Assembly (NCBI GenBank): GCA_938017825.1
Contig: CALIJE010000020.1
Span: 1 to 64,000, forward strand
Direction of reading: 5' to 3'
Length of the DNA stretch: 64,000 nt
DNA from: an uncultured Flavobacteriaceae bacterium
GTDB lineage: Bacteria; Bacteroidota; Bacteroidia; Flavobacteriales; Flavobacteriaceae
Shown here: positions 36,679 through 45,048 of the stretch, in pieces
Position numbering within the stretch: position 1 is the first letter of the stretch
How the letters are laid out: each line of letters begins with the position of its first letter
Position numbers and translations under genes: made by a program
Notes under the pieces: model-generated
Told to the model about the DNA's origin: nothing
Database searches by the model: none
The model's input: the letters and a program-made list of their open reading frames with translations, nothing else

Positions 36679-37161
36679 TTACATGAAGCGAGAGTGCCAA
36701 CTTTGACTGGCCGGAACTTCCCAATGTTCTTTGTATTCACCCTTATTCGTGACCAAATTGTTAAAAACAACCGTATTGGCTGAAACCGATTTTGCCTTTG
36801 CCATTTTTTTAAAATCGATTAGCGATTTATATGCCACAAAATCCCCTTGTTTATACGATACATTCATCTTATCCAACAAGCTAACGTCATATTGCTTCTC
36901 CAAGGCAAGTATAAAGTGTACCGACGCATCAATTGAACAGCCCGAGGCGGCATGTTGCGACTGATCTAAGGCCAAAACAATAAATCTATTATACGGCAAT
37001 TCATAGCCAGCTTTCAGCTCCTGACCATGGGCAGTCCACTCCGTTATAAAAGCCTCTAGAGATGCTCTAAGTGTCACCAATTCGTCCTTTGAAAAAGTAC
37101 GATTCGCTTGGTAAATCCACACGCGTGAAGAATCAGGAAGTGAATCAAAATCTACTAGCAT
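36679..37161 (-). CDS. Conserved hypothetical protein (often mislabelled ABC transporter ATPase)
   Basis: A 160-residue soluble protein with the opening LPDSSRVWIYQANRTFS, LEAFITEWTAHGQ, a central FIVLALDQSQHAASGCSIDASV segment and a C-terminal VPASQSWHSRFM. No Walker motifs are present, so the ABC-ATPase label sometimes given to this flavobacterial family is not supported. The conserved Asp, Gln and Cys residues around positions 66-78 could be functional, but this is a guess. It follows the CCG-domain protein gene after 50 bases and may be co-transcribed with it. Confidence 0.8.
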   Translation of the reverse strand: MLVDFDSLPDSSRVWIYQANRTFSKDELVTLRASLEAFITEWTAHGQELKAGYELPYNRFIVLALDQSQHAASGCSIDASVHFILALEKQYDVSLLDKMNVSYKQGDFVAYKSLIDFKKMAKAKSVSANTVVFNNLVTNKGEYKEHWEVPASQSWHSRFM

Positions 37162-37211
37162 AAAATCAATTTCAGGATTAGGGTTCGGTCAAAACCTTTA
37201 GCGGTTAGGTA

Positions 37212-38003
37212 TTAAAGGTCCTCTGCCGTTGCGATCATCTCGGCTATATCCATTACGGCAACATCACCTTCTCGTTCCTTATTTTTTACACCATCGGTCA
37301 TCATGGTATTACAGAAGGGACATCCGGCAGCAATAATTTCCGGTTGTACATCCAACGCCTGTTCGGTACGTTCAATATTCACATCTTTATTGCCTTTTTC
37401 CGGCTCCTTGAACATCTGTGCCCCTCCGGCGCCGCAACAGAGTCCTTTTTTTCTGCAATTTTTCATTTCAACCAACTCGGCATCCAATTTGCGAATTAGC
37501 TCACGAGGGGCTTCGTAAACACCATTGGCCCGCCCCAGATAACATGGGTCATGAAACGTAATGCGTTTACCTTTGAAATGTCCGCCTTCCATAGAAATTC
37601 TACCATCTTGCAGCAGTTGTTTTAAAAACTGCGTATGGTGCACAACTTCATAGTTTCCGCCTAGCCCGGGATATTCGTTTTTAATCGTATTGAAGCAATG
37701 CGGACATGCCGTAACTACCTTTTTGACCCCATAGGCATTTAATACCTCGATATTGGTAACGGCCTGCATTTGAAACAAAAATTCGTTTCCGGCCCGTTTT
37801 GCAGGATCACCTGTACAACTTTCTTCCGTACCGAGTACAGCGAATGAAACATTGGCCTTGTTGAGTATTTTAACAAAGGCCTTCGTTATTTTTTTTGCCC
37901 TATCGTCGAAACTACCGGCACAGCCCACCCAAAAAAGGACTTCAGGTTCTTGGCCTGCAGCGAATAGTTCTGCCATTGTTGGTACGCGCAATTCGTTGCT
38001 CAT
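37212..38003 (-). CDS. CCG-domain Fe-S protein (HdrB/GlcF-like)
   Basis: A 263-residue protein with two cysteine-rich CCG-type domains: CPHCFNTIKNEYP and later GLCCGAGGAQMF, AAGCPFCNTMM. Such domains bind Fe-S clusters in heterodisulfide reductase subunit B, glycolate oxidase GlcF and LutA-type proteins. It has no membrane segment. The next gene upstream in transcription (38030) encodes a membrane protein with two 4Fe-4S motifs, so together they reproduce the HdrD/GlcF-plus-membrane-subunit architecture. The electron donor and acceptor are unknown; quinone-linked electron transfer is the likely theme. Confidence 0.88.
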   Translation of the reverse strand: MSNELRVPTMAELFAAGQEPEVLFWVGCAGSFDDRAKKITKAFVKILNKANVSFAVLGTEESCTGDPAKRAGNEFLFQMQAVTNIEVLNAYGVKKVVTACPHCFNTIKNEYPGLGGNYEVVHHTQFLKQLLQDGRISMEGGHFKGKRITFHDPCYLGRANGVYEAPRELIRKLDAELVEMKNCRKKGLCCGAGGAQMFKEPEKGNKDVNIERTEQALDVQPEIIAAGCPFCNTMMTDGVKNKEREGDVAVMDIAEMIATAEDL

Positions 38004-38029
38004 CTAATTAAATTCAGGTTCAAAAAAAA

Positions 38030-39340
38030 CTATTCCTCTTTGGCCCAATTCAGTCTATCCATTTGATTAAAAGGCCATGGGGCACCATTATTTTCAATAT
38101 TGCCCATCATATTATTCAGGTCTGCCGGTGCGGCGGACTGTTCCATCACCAAATATTGGCGCATATCCATGATAATTGATAACGGGTCTATACTCACAGG
38201 ACATGCTTCAACACAAGCATTGCATGACGTGCATGCCCACAATTCTTCTTTTGTAATGTAATCGCCGAGCAATTGCTTACCATCGTCAACGAAGGCGCCC
38301 TTATTCGCATCGATGTTCTTCCCAACTTCCTCAAGTCTGTCTCGGGTATCCATCATTATTTTTCTGGGGGACAACTTTTTACCCGTTTGGTTCGCTGGGC
38401 ACTCACTGGTACATCGCCCACACTCTGTACAGGTATAAGCATTCAGTAGTTGTACCCAACTCAAATCTGTGACATCCGAAGCTCCAAACTTTTCAGGGTC
38501 TGCAGCATCTTCATCGGCAGCAGCAAATGGGTCGGCCGAAGGATCCATCATCAACTTCACTTCGTTGGTCACCGCTTCCAAGTTCTTAAATTGTCCTTTG
38601 GGCTTTAGATTACCATAATAGGTATTTGGAAACGCTAAAAGAATATGCAAGTGCTTTGAATAGTACAGGTAATTCAGGAAAATCAATATGCCAACTATAT
38701 GCAACCACCAAGCCGAGCGTTCTATCAAAACTAAGGTTGATTCTGGCAGATTTGAAAAAAGCGGTGCCACATATTGACTTATCAAATTACCAGAACCTAA
38801 AGACTGGAATGCGGTATCGGTAGCGTTCATCAACAAGAAGAGGCACATCAAGACCACTTCGAAGTATAGAATTATATTACCGTCGCTCTTGGGCCACCCG
38901 CTCATTTCATTACTCAGAAAACGCTTAAGTTTAATAATGTTTCTCCGAATCCAGAATACGATTACGGATACCAAAACCAAGACGGCCAAAACTTCAAAAG
39001 AACCAATTAAAAAGCCATATAACGACTCATTGAGGAATTTAAGCCCTATGCGATGTGTTCCCAACAGGCCATCGAGGATAATCTCGAGCACTTCAATATT
39101 AATTATGACAAAACCAATGTAAACGATGATATGCAAAAAACCAGCAATTGGACGAACCACCATTTTAGACTGCCCCAAGGCAATCCGTATCATGTTTTTC
39201 CAACGCTGTTGAGTATTGTCGGAAACATCAACATCCTTGCCCAACTTGATGTTTCTCGAAAGGCGTTTTACATTTTTGGCAAAAAAACCAATTCCAAATA
39301 CTAAAACGATTCCAAAGATAATTTGAGGAAGGTAAGCCAT
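38030..39340 (-). CDS. Membrane-bound 4Fe-4S ferredoxin-type electron transfer protein
   Basis: A 436-residue protein. The N-terminal 260 residues hold about six hydrophobic segments resembling the NarI-like cytochrome b domain, with histidines in the membrane part (GFLHIIVYIG, WWLHIVGILIF) that could bind haem. Two 4Fe-4S motifs follow: CTECGRCTSECP and CTSCNACVEACP near residues 305-375. It is co-transcribed with the CCG protein 26 bases downstream and lies 5 bases after the MCE gene. The pair is common in Flavobacteriia, but the physiological reaction is not established from sequence. Confidence 0.87.
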   Translation of the reverse strand: MAYLPQIIFGIVLVFGIGFFAKNVKRLSRNIKLGKDVDVSDNTQQRWKNMIRIALGQSKMVVRPIAGFLHIIVYIGFVIINIEVLEIILDGLLGTHRIGLKFLNESLYGFLIGSFEVLAVLVLVSVIVFWIRRNIIKLKRFLSNEMSGWPKSDGNIILYFEVVLMCLFLLMNATDTAFQSLGSGNLISQYVAPLFSNLPESTLVLIERSAWWLHIVGILIFLNYLYYSKHLHILLAFPNTYYGNLKPKGQFKNLEAVTNEVKLMMDPSADPFAAADEDAADPEKFGASDVTDLSWVQLLNAYTCTECGRCTSECPANQTGKKLSPRKIMMDTRDRLEEVGKNIDANKGAFVDDGKQLLGDYITKEELWACTSCNACVEACPVSIDPLSIIMDMRQYLVMEQSAAPADLNNMMGNIENNGAPWPFNQMDRLNWAKEE

Positions 39341-39345
39341 GAATT

Positions 39346-40326
39346 TTATTGTTCGGGATCTGGTTCTTGAATGGTATCGGCAGGGTCATCCTCTGGTAAT
39401 TCGTATTCTTTCTGCTTTTTTCCAAAGACGGATACATTTACATATCGTTTGGGGTTTAAACGAAAATCCTGTAACAGAAGATCTAATTCCCTAGAGGTTG
39501 CGTTTAAGTTGTTATATAATTCCTTATCGTTCATTAACTTGCCCAAGGTACCTTCACCATTTTGAATTTTCGCCATAACCCGATCCAAATTGGCAACGGT
39601 CGATTCTAAACTTTCAAGCGTTTTGGGCAAACCGGAATTGTTCAAAGAATCGGCTAAAAGTGAAAAACTTGTGGTCAAATTTTGAAAATTGGTCAAAGAA
39701 CTATCCAATTTTCCGCTATTGTTACTCAAAAGCTTATCCAAAGAATTGGCGCTCCCCTGTAAGCTATTGATCAAGGTACTCAATCCAGAAATCGCACTTC
39801 TCAAATCTCTTTTGGTCTTTTCATCCAAGACCTCGTTCACGTTTACCAAAACGGAATCTGCATCGGCAACCGCAGCTTCGAATTTTTGAAAAAGTGGTGT
39901 CAATTTTTGTTGGGCCAATTCCGTAAGGCCCGGGCGTACGGTTGTTCCCAATGTGTCCCCTGATTTTGCCATAGGCGCATCATCGAACAACGGTAAGATC
40001 TGAAGTCCTTTTCCCCCTATTATCCCAGTGTCGTATAATACTGCAGGGCTGTTTTTAGAAAAACTAAAATCGCTGTTCACGGTAAAGGTTACAAGCAAAT
40101 TTCCTTTAGCATCTATAAAGCGAATATCATTTACTTTCCCGACATTCAAGCCATTAATAGAAACAGCCGTACCCGGTTGTAAACCACCCACATTAGGGTA
40201 TATCGCGTACATTTTTTTACTGTTATCGAAAAGAGAAGATGATTTTAAGTAACTAAAACCCAGTATAAAGAGCAGAATACCACCTATAACAATTATTCCT
40301 GTTTTAATTTCCCTGGATAGTTTCAA
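39346..40326 (-). CDS. MCE/MlaD family protein
   Basis: A 326-residue protein with one N-terminal membrane anchor (residues 8-27, IKTGIIVIGGILLFILGFSYL) and a single MCE domain at about 35-115 (YAIYPNVGGLQPGTAVSINGLNVGKV). A long helical, coiled-coil-prone C-terminal half follows, with repeated S-N-L spacing. MCE proteins carry phospholipids between the inner and outer membranes as substrate-binding parts of ABC systems. The MlaE/MlaF partners are not beside it. The gene lies between the amidase and the Fe-S unit, all on the minus strand with short spacings. Confidence 0.88.
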   Translation of the reverse strand: MKLSREIKTGIIVIGGILLFILGFSYLKSSSLFDNSKKMYAIYPNVGGLQPGTAVSINGLNVGKVNDIRFIDAKGNLLVTFTVNSDFSFSKNSPAVLYDTGIIGGKGLQILPLFDDAPMAKSGDTLGTTVRPGLTELAQQKLTPLFQKFEAAVADADSVLVNVNEVLDEKTKRDLRSAISGLSTLINSLQGSANSLDKLLSNNSGKLDSSLTNFQNLTTSFSLLADSLNNSGLPKTLESLESTVANLDRVMAKIQNGEGTLGKLMNDKELYNNLNATSRELDLLLQDFRLNPKRYVNVSVFGKKQKEYELPEDDPADTIQEPDPEQ

Positions 40327-40380
40327 GAAGTAGTATTTACTATTTATACAAAATTAGAAATAAATATCCGAAGACGGTAA

Positions 40381-41739
40381 CTATTGTGAAACGTATTTAC
40401 CGGCCTCTGTTAAGCTAACACGCTTTCCATCTTTATACGCTACAATAAACGAAGTAGGATATCCTTTTATGTCGGCATTCGATTTCAATAACTTGGCACT
40501 TTTTAGCGATGTCGCACTACCATACATATACCGAAATAGGTTTTTATAGGGTTCTTTCGAAAGCTTGTTGAGACCATTAAAGTTACTGCCGCTAAGTGCT
40601 ATATTTTTTGCGCTTGCCAAAAGTTGAACGCGATATTCAATGGTCACCTTAGGAGTAGGTGATACACTTTTGGGCTTCGGTGCCGGTTTCGGAATTACCT
40701 CTACGGGTGTGGTTTGAACCACTTCCTTTTCGGGAAGCACTTCTCTTATTTCTGGTTTTTGCGCCTCGACTGCTTTGGTGGTTTCGGCAATTGTAGTTTC
40801 AGGTTCTACCGAAACAGGGTCGACCGATTCGGTCGTATTCACTACTTTTTCCTCCGGTGCCGTAATTCGCACATCGGTAATCACGTCTTGAGGGTCGGGG
40901 GTTTTGGTCGGAACCTTTTGATCGGCAATAGCTACATTTGGTTGTGATTTACTTCTATAGGATTGAATGGCATTTGCTATTGCCGTGCCCATTTCAACTT
41001 GTCCTTTGGTCGAATTTAAATAGGCCCCTTCTTTATCGTTCGTCAAAAATCCTGTTTCGATCAACACACTGGGCATAAAGGTTTGATGTAATACAATAAA
41101 CCCAGCCTGTTTTACTTTGCGATCGTTTCTTTTGAGCTTGTTCGAAAAATTCCCTTGAATGGCCTTGGCCAAATTGATACTTTGGTCAAGAAATTCCTCT
41201 TGCATTATTGTCAACCCGATTACAGATTCTGGCGAATTGATGTCATAGTCCGCATAGCGATCTTGATAGTTATCCTCTAAGTAGATTACCGAGTTCTCTT
41301 TCTTGGCAATTTCAAAGTTTTGTTTATTCGCATGCAAGCCCAAGACAAAGGTACCTGCTCCATGGGCATTTGAAGTATGCGAATCGCAATGCACGGAGAC
41401 GAACAGGTCGGCATTGGCCTTATTTGCTATTTCTCCTCGAACATATAAATCGACAAAGGTGTCGTCTTTTCTTGTGTAGATAACCTTAAAGTTTGGATCT
41501 TCCTCTAAAATTTCCCCAATCTTCAATACAATGTTCAATGCAATGTTCTTTTCGAAATAGCCATTTCCTAGATTGCCGGGATCATGCCCGCCATGACCAG
41601 CGTCTAAAACCACTACAAATGGTTCTTGATATTCTTTTTCGTTTTTAGGTGTATCGAATGATTGCAGAGGACATACCGTAACAAGAACAAGAATCAAAAA
41701 AAACGACCTATACTTCATTTTAGCGGGGAATTTTAGCAC
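40381..41739 (-). CDS. N-acetylmuramoyl-L-alanine amidase
   Basis: A 452-residue exported amidase_3 enzyme that cleaves the MurNAc-L-Ala bond of peptidoglycan during cell separation. Visible zinc and catalytic motifs are LDAGHGGHDPGN (first His), the EKNIALN segment (Glu), HCDSHTSN and VLIETGFLTN. A Pro/Thr/Val/Glu-rich linker of about 100 residues leads to a C-terminal SPOR-like segment (EYRVQLLASAKN) that may bind septal glycan. The start could also be 41718, which gives the tighter signal peptide MKYRSFFLILVLVTV. The promoter lies in the divergent gap with lptD. Confidence 0.9.
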   Translation of the reverse strand: MLKFPAKMKYRSFFLILVLVTVCPLQSFDTPKNEKEYQEPFVVVLDAGHGGHDPGNLGNGYFEKNIALNIVLKIGEILEEDPNFKVIYTRKDDTFVDLYVRGEIANKANADLFVSVHCDSHTSNAHGAGTFVLGLHANKQNFEIAKKENSVIYLEDNYQDRYADYDINSPESVIGLTIMQEEFLDQSINLAKAIQGNFSNKLKRNDRKVKQAGFIVLHQTFMPSVLIETGFLTNDKEGAYLNSTKGQVEMGTAIANAIQSYRSKSQPNVAIADQKVPTKTPDPQDVITDVRITAPEEKVVNTTESVDPVSVEPETTIAETTKAVEAQKPEIREVLPEKEVVQTTPVEVIPKPAPKPKSVSPTPKVTIEYRVQLLASAKNIALSGSNFNGLNKLSKEPYKNLFRYMYGSATSLKSAKLLKSNADIKGYPTSFIVAYKDGKRVSLTEAGKYVSQ

Positions 41740-41794
41740 GCTTAATAAGGTTAAAATTATTGTAATGCCCCTCTACGGGAACAAAAAATATATG

Positions 41795-41802
41795 TAAGTT
41801 TG
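41795..41802 (+). promoter_or_regulatory. Candidate -7 element for lptD
   Basis: TAAGTTTG matches TAnnTTTG exactly and lies 58 bases before the TTG start at 41861. No TTG is found at the usual upstream spacing. A second match, TAGCTTTG at 41856-41863, overlaps the start codon itself. Confidence 0.35.
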
Positions 41803-41840
41803 ACCTAAAATACCAATACATTAGTCTCGCCGAACTACTA

Positions 41841-41870
41841 CAAAAATAGGATTTATAGCTTTGCAATCAA
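41841..41870 (-). promoter_or_regulatory. Candidate promoter for the amidase gene, overlapping the lptD start
   Basis: On the minus strand, TTG (41870-41868) is followed after 19 bases by TATTTTTG (41848-41841), a full match to the Bacteroidota consensus. Transcription would start near 41835, giving a leader of about 95 bases. The -33 part lies inside the first codons of lptD. Confidence 0.48.
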
Positions 41871-44620
41871 ACAAACATCTTCTGCTTTTCCTATTCATGC
41901 TATTGTTCGGGACCATTGCCTTATATTCCCAAGAAGATCGCATTAAAACGGTTACCTTCCCCGTGGCACGGGATACGACCACCATTCCCACGGCCCCGTT
42001 GCCCGTACTCAGGGATACCATTCAAACAGATTCTGTTGCGGTTGATAGCATAAGCCCAAAACAATCAACCTTACTTGATAAAATTCGATACAAGGCCAAA
42101 GATTACGTTCGTTTAAGCAATAAGGAGCAAAAAATATATCTGTATAACGAAGCCGAAATATACTATCAGGATACTGAACTAAAGGCAGGGGTGATCATTC
42201 TCGATTATGTAAATAATGAAGTATATGCCGGCCGACTGAAAGACTCCGTGGGCAACTATACCCAATTGCCCTTTTTTAAACAAGGAACACAGGAGGTGCG
42301 ACCAGACTCAATACGGTTTAATTTTGATACCCAAAAAGCGCTCATATTCAACTCGAGAACCGAACAACAGGCAGGCTTAGGCCAAGTAGGGAGCGATGCA
42401 ATGAAAGTCTATGCCCAAATCACGAAAAAGGAAAACGACTCCGTCTACTTCTTAAGTGAAGGTAAATTGACAACTTCAACCGACACCATAAATCCTGACT
42501 ATTACATTCGAGTTCGAAAGGCCAAGTTTGTACCCAAAAAGAAGGTAATCGCCGGATACAGCAACCTGTACATCGCAGATGTGCCAACCCCTATAGCCCT
42601 GCCTTTCGCCTACTTTCCATTAACAGTGGGAAGAACCGCCGGTTTAATGATGCCCAATATCGGTAATGATCCGAATAGAGGCTATTTCCTGCAAGGTGGT
42701 GGTTATTACATACCATTTGGTGAGTATGCCGACCTTACGGTTACTGGGGATTTCTATACCAATGGAAGTTATGGCTTTCGAGCACAATCGGTCTACGCAA
42801 AGCGCTATCGCTATCGCGGAAATATCAATTTTAATTTTCAAAATTTGGTGACGAGCCAAAAGGGTTTTAGTGATTATAGCCGCAGCTCCTTGTACAACAT
42901 TCAAATCTCCCATGCGCAGGACCCCAAGGCAAGTCCGAATTCCCGGTTTTCTGCTTCGGTGAATTTGGGCAGTAGCACCTATTTTCAAAACTCTCTTTTG
43001 CAAAGAGATTTGCCCTTAACCCAAAATAATAATCAATCTTCCTCTATTTCGTATTCAAAAACGTTTCCCAACTATCCATCGGTGAACTTGAGCTTAACCG
43101 CCACCCATAGTTCCAATACACGCCAGGCACAAACGGCAGCTGAAAGCGGTACTACGGTTGACAATATTTCAATGACCTTGCCTACCGTTCAGGGAAGTGT
43201 AGAGCGTATTTTTCCTTTTGCCAAGCGAGACGGAATTAAAAAAGGGGCATTGCAAAATATCAATTTTCAATACGATTTCAATGGCCGAAACAGCTTGCGA
43301 ACCAACGATGAAGATTTTCTGACCGGAGCCATGTTCGATAATGCACAAGTTGGTGCACGGCACAGAATTCCGATCAGCACCAATTTTAAGGTAGCCAAGT
43401 TTTTCAGTGTAACCATGGGAGGTAATTATGAGGATGTATGGACTCTGGAAACCTACAGACGAGATTTCGTGGCAGACCCTGATGGCGGAAGTGGTACGGT
43501 TGAAATCGATACCATAAAAGGTTTTGACCGTTTTAACAAATATAATTTTAACGCCAGTGTGGGTACGACCCTATATGGAACATTCAATTTTGGGGAGGAT
43601 AAAAAACTTCAGGCGATTCGACACGTGATGCGTCCTTCACTTAGTTATGGCTATACGCCCTCTTTTGAACAGTTTTTTGATGAATACGTTGATGGGGATT
43701 CAGGAGAGGTGGTACAATACACAAGGTTTCAGGGTACCTTGAACGGGGCGCCTTCATTAGGAAAATCGAATAGCCTAAGTTTTTCGTTGGCCAATACCTT
43801 AGAGGCCAAGGTTACCGATAAGGATAGCACGGCAACCGAAGCGAAAAAAATTCCACTGCTCAGCAATTTGAATATTTCTACCGGTTACAATTTTGAAGCT
43901 GACTCGCTGAAGCTAAGACCATTGTCCCTAAATGGTGGAACCACCATACTTGATAATAAGATGGCCATTAATTTTGGGGCATCGCTAAACCCATATGCAA
44001 TTGACAATAATGGTCGCACCATTGATAAATGGAATATTGACAACGGCGGTAGTTTATTGCGACTTACAAGAGCTAATGTTAATATCAGCTACTCGATCAG
44101 CAACGAGACATTTCGCAGATCAAGCGAAGAGGACGAGGATGAAGACGAACCAGACCCCTATGATTACGGTGCGGCCAGTGGTGGTCGAGATGATGACCTT
44201 TTTGGAAAGTCGGAGGGGTATCAAGACTACGGCGCAAATGCCAGAGACCCTGACAGGGATGGGGACAATGTGGAGAATCCTTTGTACGCGACCAAAATTC
44301 CGTGGGACTTCAGACTGGCCTACTCTGCCAATTACAGTAACTCAGCGAGACAAAATGAATTTAGTAGCCATTCCTTAATGTTTTCTGGAAACGTGCAGCT
44401 CAGCCCTCGATGGAAGGTCGGGGTGTCTTCTGGATATGACTTTAAGAATCAAGGTTTTACCTTGACGCAGTTTCGTTTTGAACGCGATTTGAAGAGCTTT
44501 AATCTAAAATTCGATTGGACCCCTTTTGGACAATTTCAACGTTGGTATTTTTATATTGGAATCAAAAGCTCAATCCTGAAAGATTTGAAATGGGAAAACA
44601 GGAGTCAACCGTTCAGATAG
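41861..44620 (+). CDS. lptD: LPS assembly outer membrane protein LptD
   Basis: A 919-residue outer-membrane protein that inserts lipopolysaccharide into the outer leaflet together with LptE. The start is TTG at 41861: no ATG lies between the upstream stop at 41822 and this codon, and it gives a good signal peptide (MQSNKHLLLFLFMLLFGTIALYSQ). An OstA/LptA-like jellyroll (about 75-255) precedes the LptD beta-barrel with YFPLTVGRTAGLMMP near 250-265. Near the C-terminal quarter is a strongly acidic stretch (SSEEDEDEDEPDPYDYG then DDDLFGKSE, DPDRDGDN) between barrel strands, probably an extracellular loop. It is divergent from the amidase. Confidence 0.9.
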   Translation: MQSNKHLLLFLFMLLFGTIALYSQEDRIKTVTFPVARDTTTIPTAPLPVLRDTIQTDSVAVDSISPKQSTLLDKIRYKAKDYVRLSNKEQKIYLYNEAEIYYQDTELKAGVIILDYVNNEVYAGRLKDSVGNYTQLPFFKQGTQEVRPDSIRFNFDTQKALIFNSRTEQQAGLGQVGSDAMKVYAQITKKENDSVYFLSEGKLTTSTDTINPDYYIRVRKAKFVPKKKVIAGYSNLYIADVPTPIALPFAYFPLTVGRTAGLMMPNIGNDPNRGYFLQGGGYYIPFGEYADLTVTGDFYTNGSYGFRAQSVYAKRYRYRGNINFNFQNLVTSQKGFSDYSRSSLYNIQISHAQDPKASPNSRFSASVNLGSSTYFQNSLLQRDLPLTQNNNQSSSISYSKTFPNYPSVNLSLTATHSSNTRQAQTAAESGTTVDNISMTLPTVQGSVERIFPFAKRDGIKKGALQNINFQYDFNGRNSLRTNDEDFLTGAMFDNAQVGARHRIPISTNFKVAKFFSVTMGGNYEDVWTLETYRRDFVADPDGGSGTVEIDTIKGFDRFNKYNFNASVGTTLYGTFNFGEDKKLQAIRHVMRPSLSYGYTPSFEQFFDEYVDGDSGEVVQYTRFQGTLNGAPSLGKSNSLSFSLANTLEAKVTDKDSTATEAKKIPLLSNLNISTGYNFEADSLKLRPLSLNGGTTILDNKMAINFGASLNPYAIDNNGRTIDKWNIDNGGSLLRLTRANVNISYSISNETFRRSSEEDEDEDEPDPYDYGAASGGRDDDLFGKSEGYQDYGANARDPDRDGDNVENPLYATKIPWDFRLAYSANYSNSARQNEFSSHSLMFSGNVQLSPRWKVGVSSGYDFKNQGFTLTQFRFERDLKSFNLKFDWTPFGQFQRWYFYIGIKSSILKDLKWENRSQPFR

Positions 44621-44664
44621 CACATAATCACGCACTTCCGATAATTAAACTATAACATAAATAC

Positions 44665-45045
44665 ATGAAAAAGATAATTAGCACACCCGATGCCCCAGCA
44701 CCCATAGGACCATACAATCAGGCAGTATTAACGGGCAACACCTTGTATATTTCAGGACAGATACCCATGGATTCGGTTAGTGGAGAATTGATATCAGGCG
44801 ATATTCGAAAGGAAACCAAAAAGTCTATGGAAAATCTCGCGGCCATACTGAAAGCTGCCGGTGCGACATTTGAAAATGTGGTGAAGGCCACTATTTTTGT
44901 AAAAGATATGCACCAATTTTCACAGATAAATGAAGTGTATGGTGCCTACTTTAGTGAAGAAACCGCCCCTGCAAGGGAAACTGTAGAGGTTTCGAATCTT
45001 CCCAAATTCGTAAATGTGGAAATTTCGATGATCGCTATTGTCTAA
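44665..45045 (+). CDS. ridA: RidA family reactive intermediate deaminase
   Basis: A 126-residue protein that hydrolyses enamine/imine intermediates such as 2-aminoacrylate released by PLP enzymes. It shows the family pattern APAPIGPYNQAV, LYISGQIPMD, KATIFVKDM, and PARETVEVSNLPK with the substrate-binding Arg in PAR near residue 104. Homotrimer formation is a known family property. It lies 44 bases after lptD and ends 3 bases from the convergent kinase gene. Confidence 0.95.
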   Translation: MKKIISTPDAPAPIGPYNQAVLTGNTLYISGQIPMDSVSGELISGDIRKETKKSMENLAAILKAAGATFENVVKATIFVKDMHQFSQINEVYGAYFSEETAPARETVEVSNLPKFVNVEISMIAIV

Positions 45046-45048
45046 AGT

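Noticed and set aside
36679-37161. The ABC transporter ATPase label used for this family.
   Set aside because: No Walker A, Walker B or signature motif is present in the 160 residues.
44117-44280. A frameshift or assembly error in lptD, because of the unusual acidic stretch.
   Set aside because: The frame continues on both sides with barrel-like sequence, and acidic DDDLFG-type segments are known to me from other flavobacterial LptD proteins.
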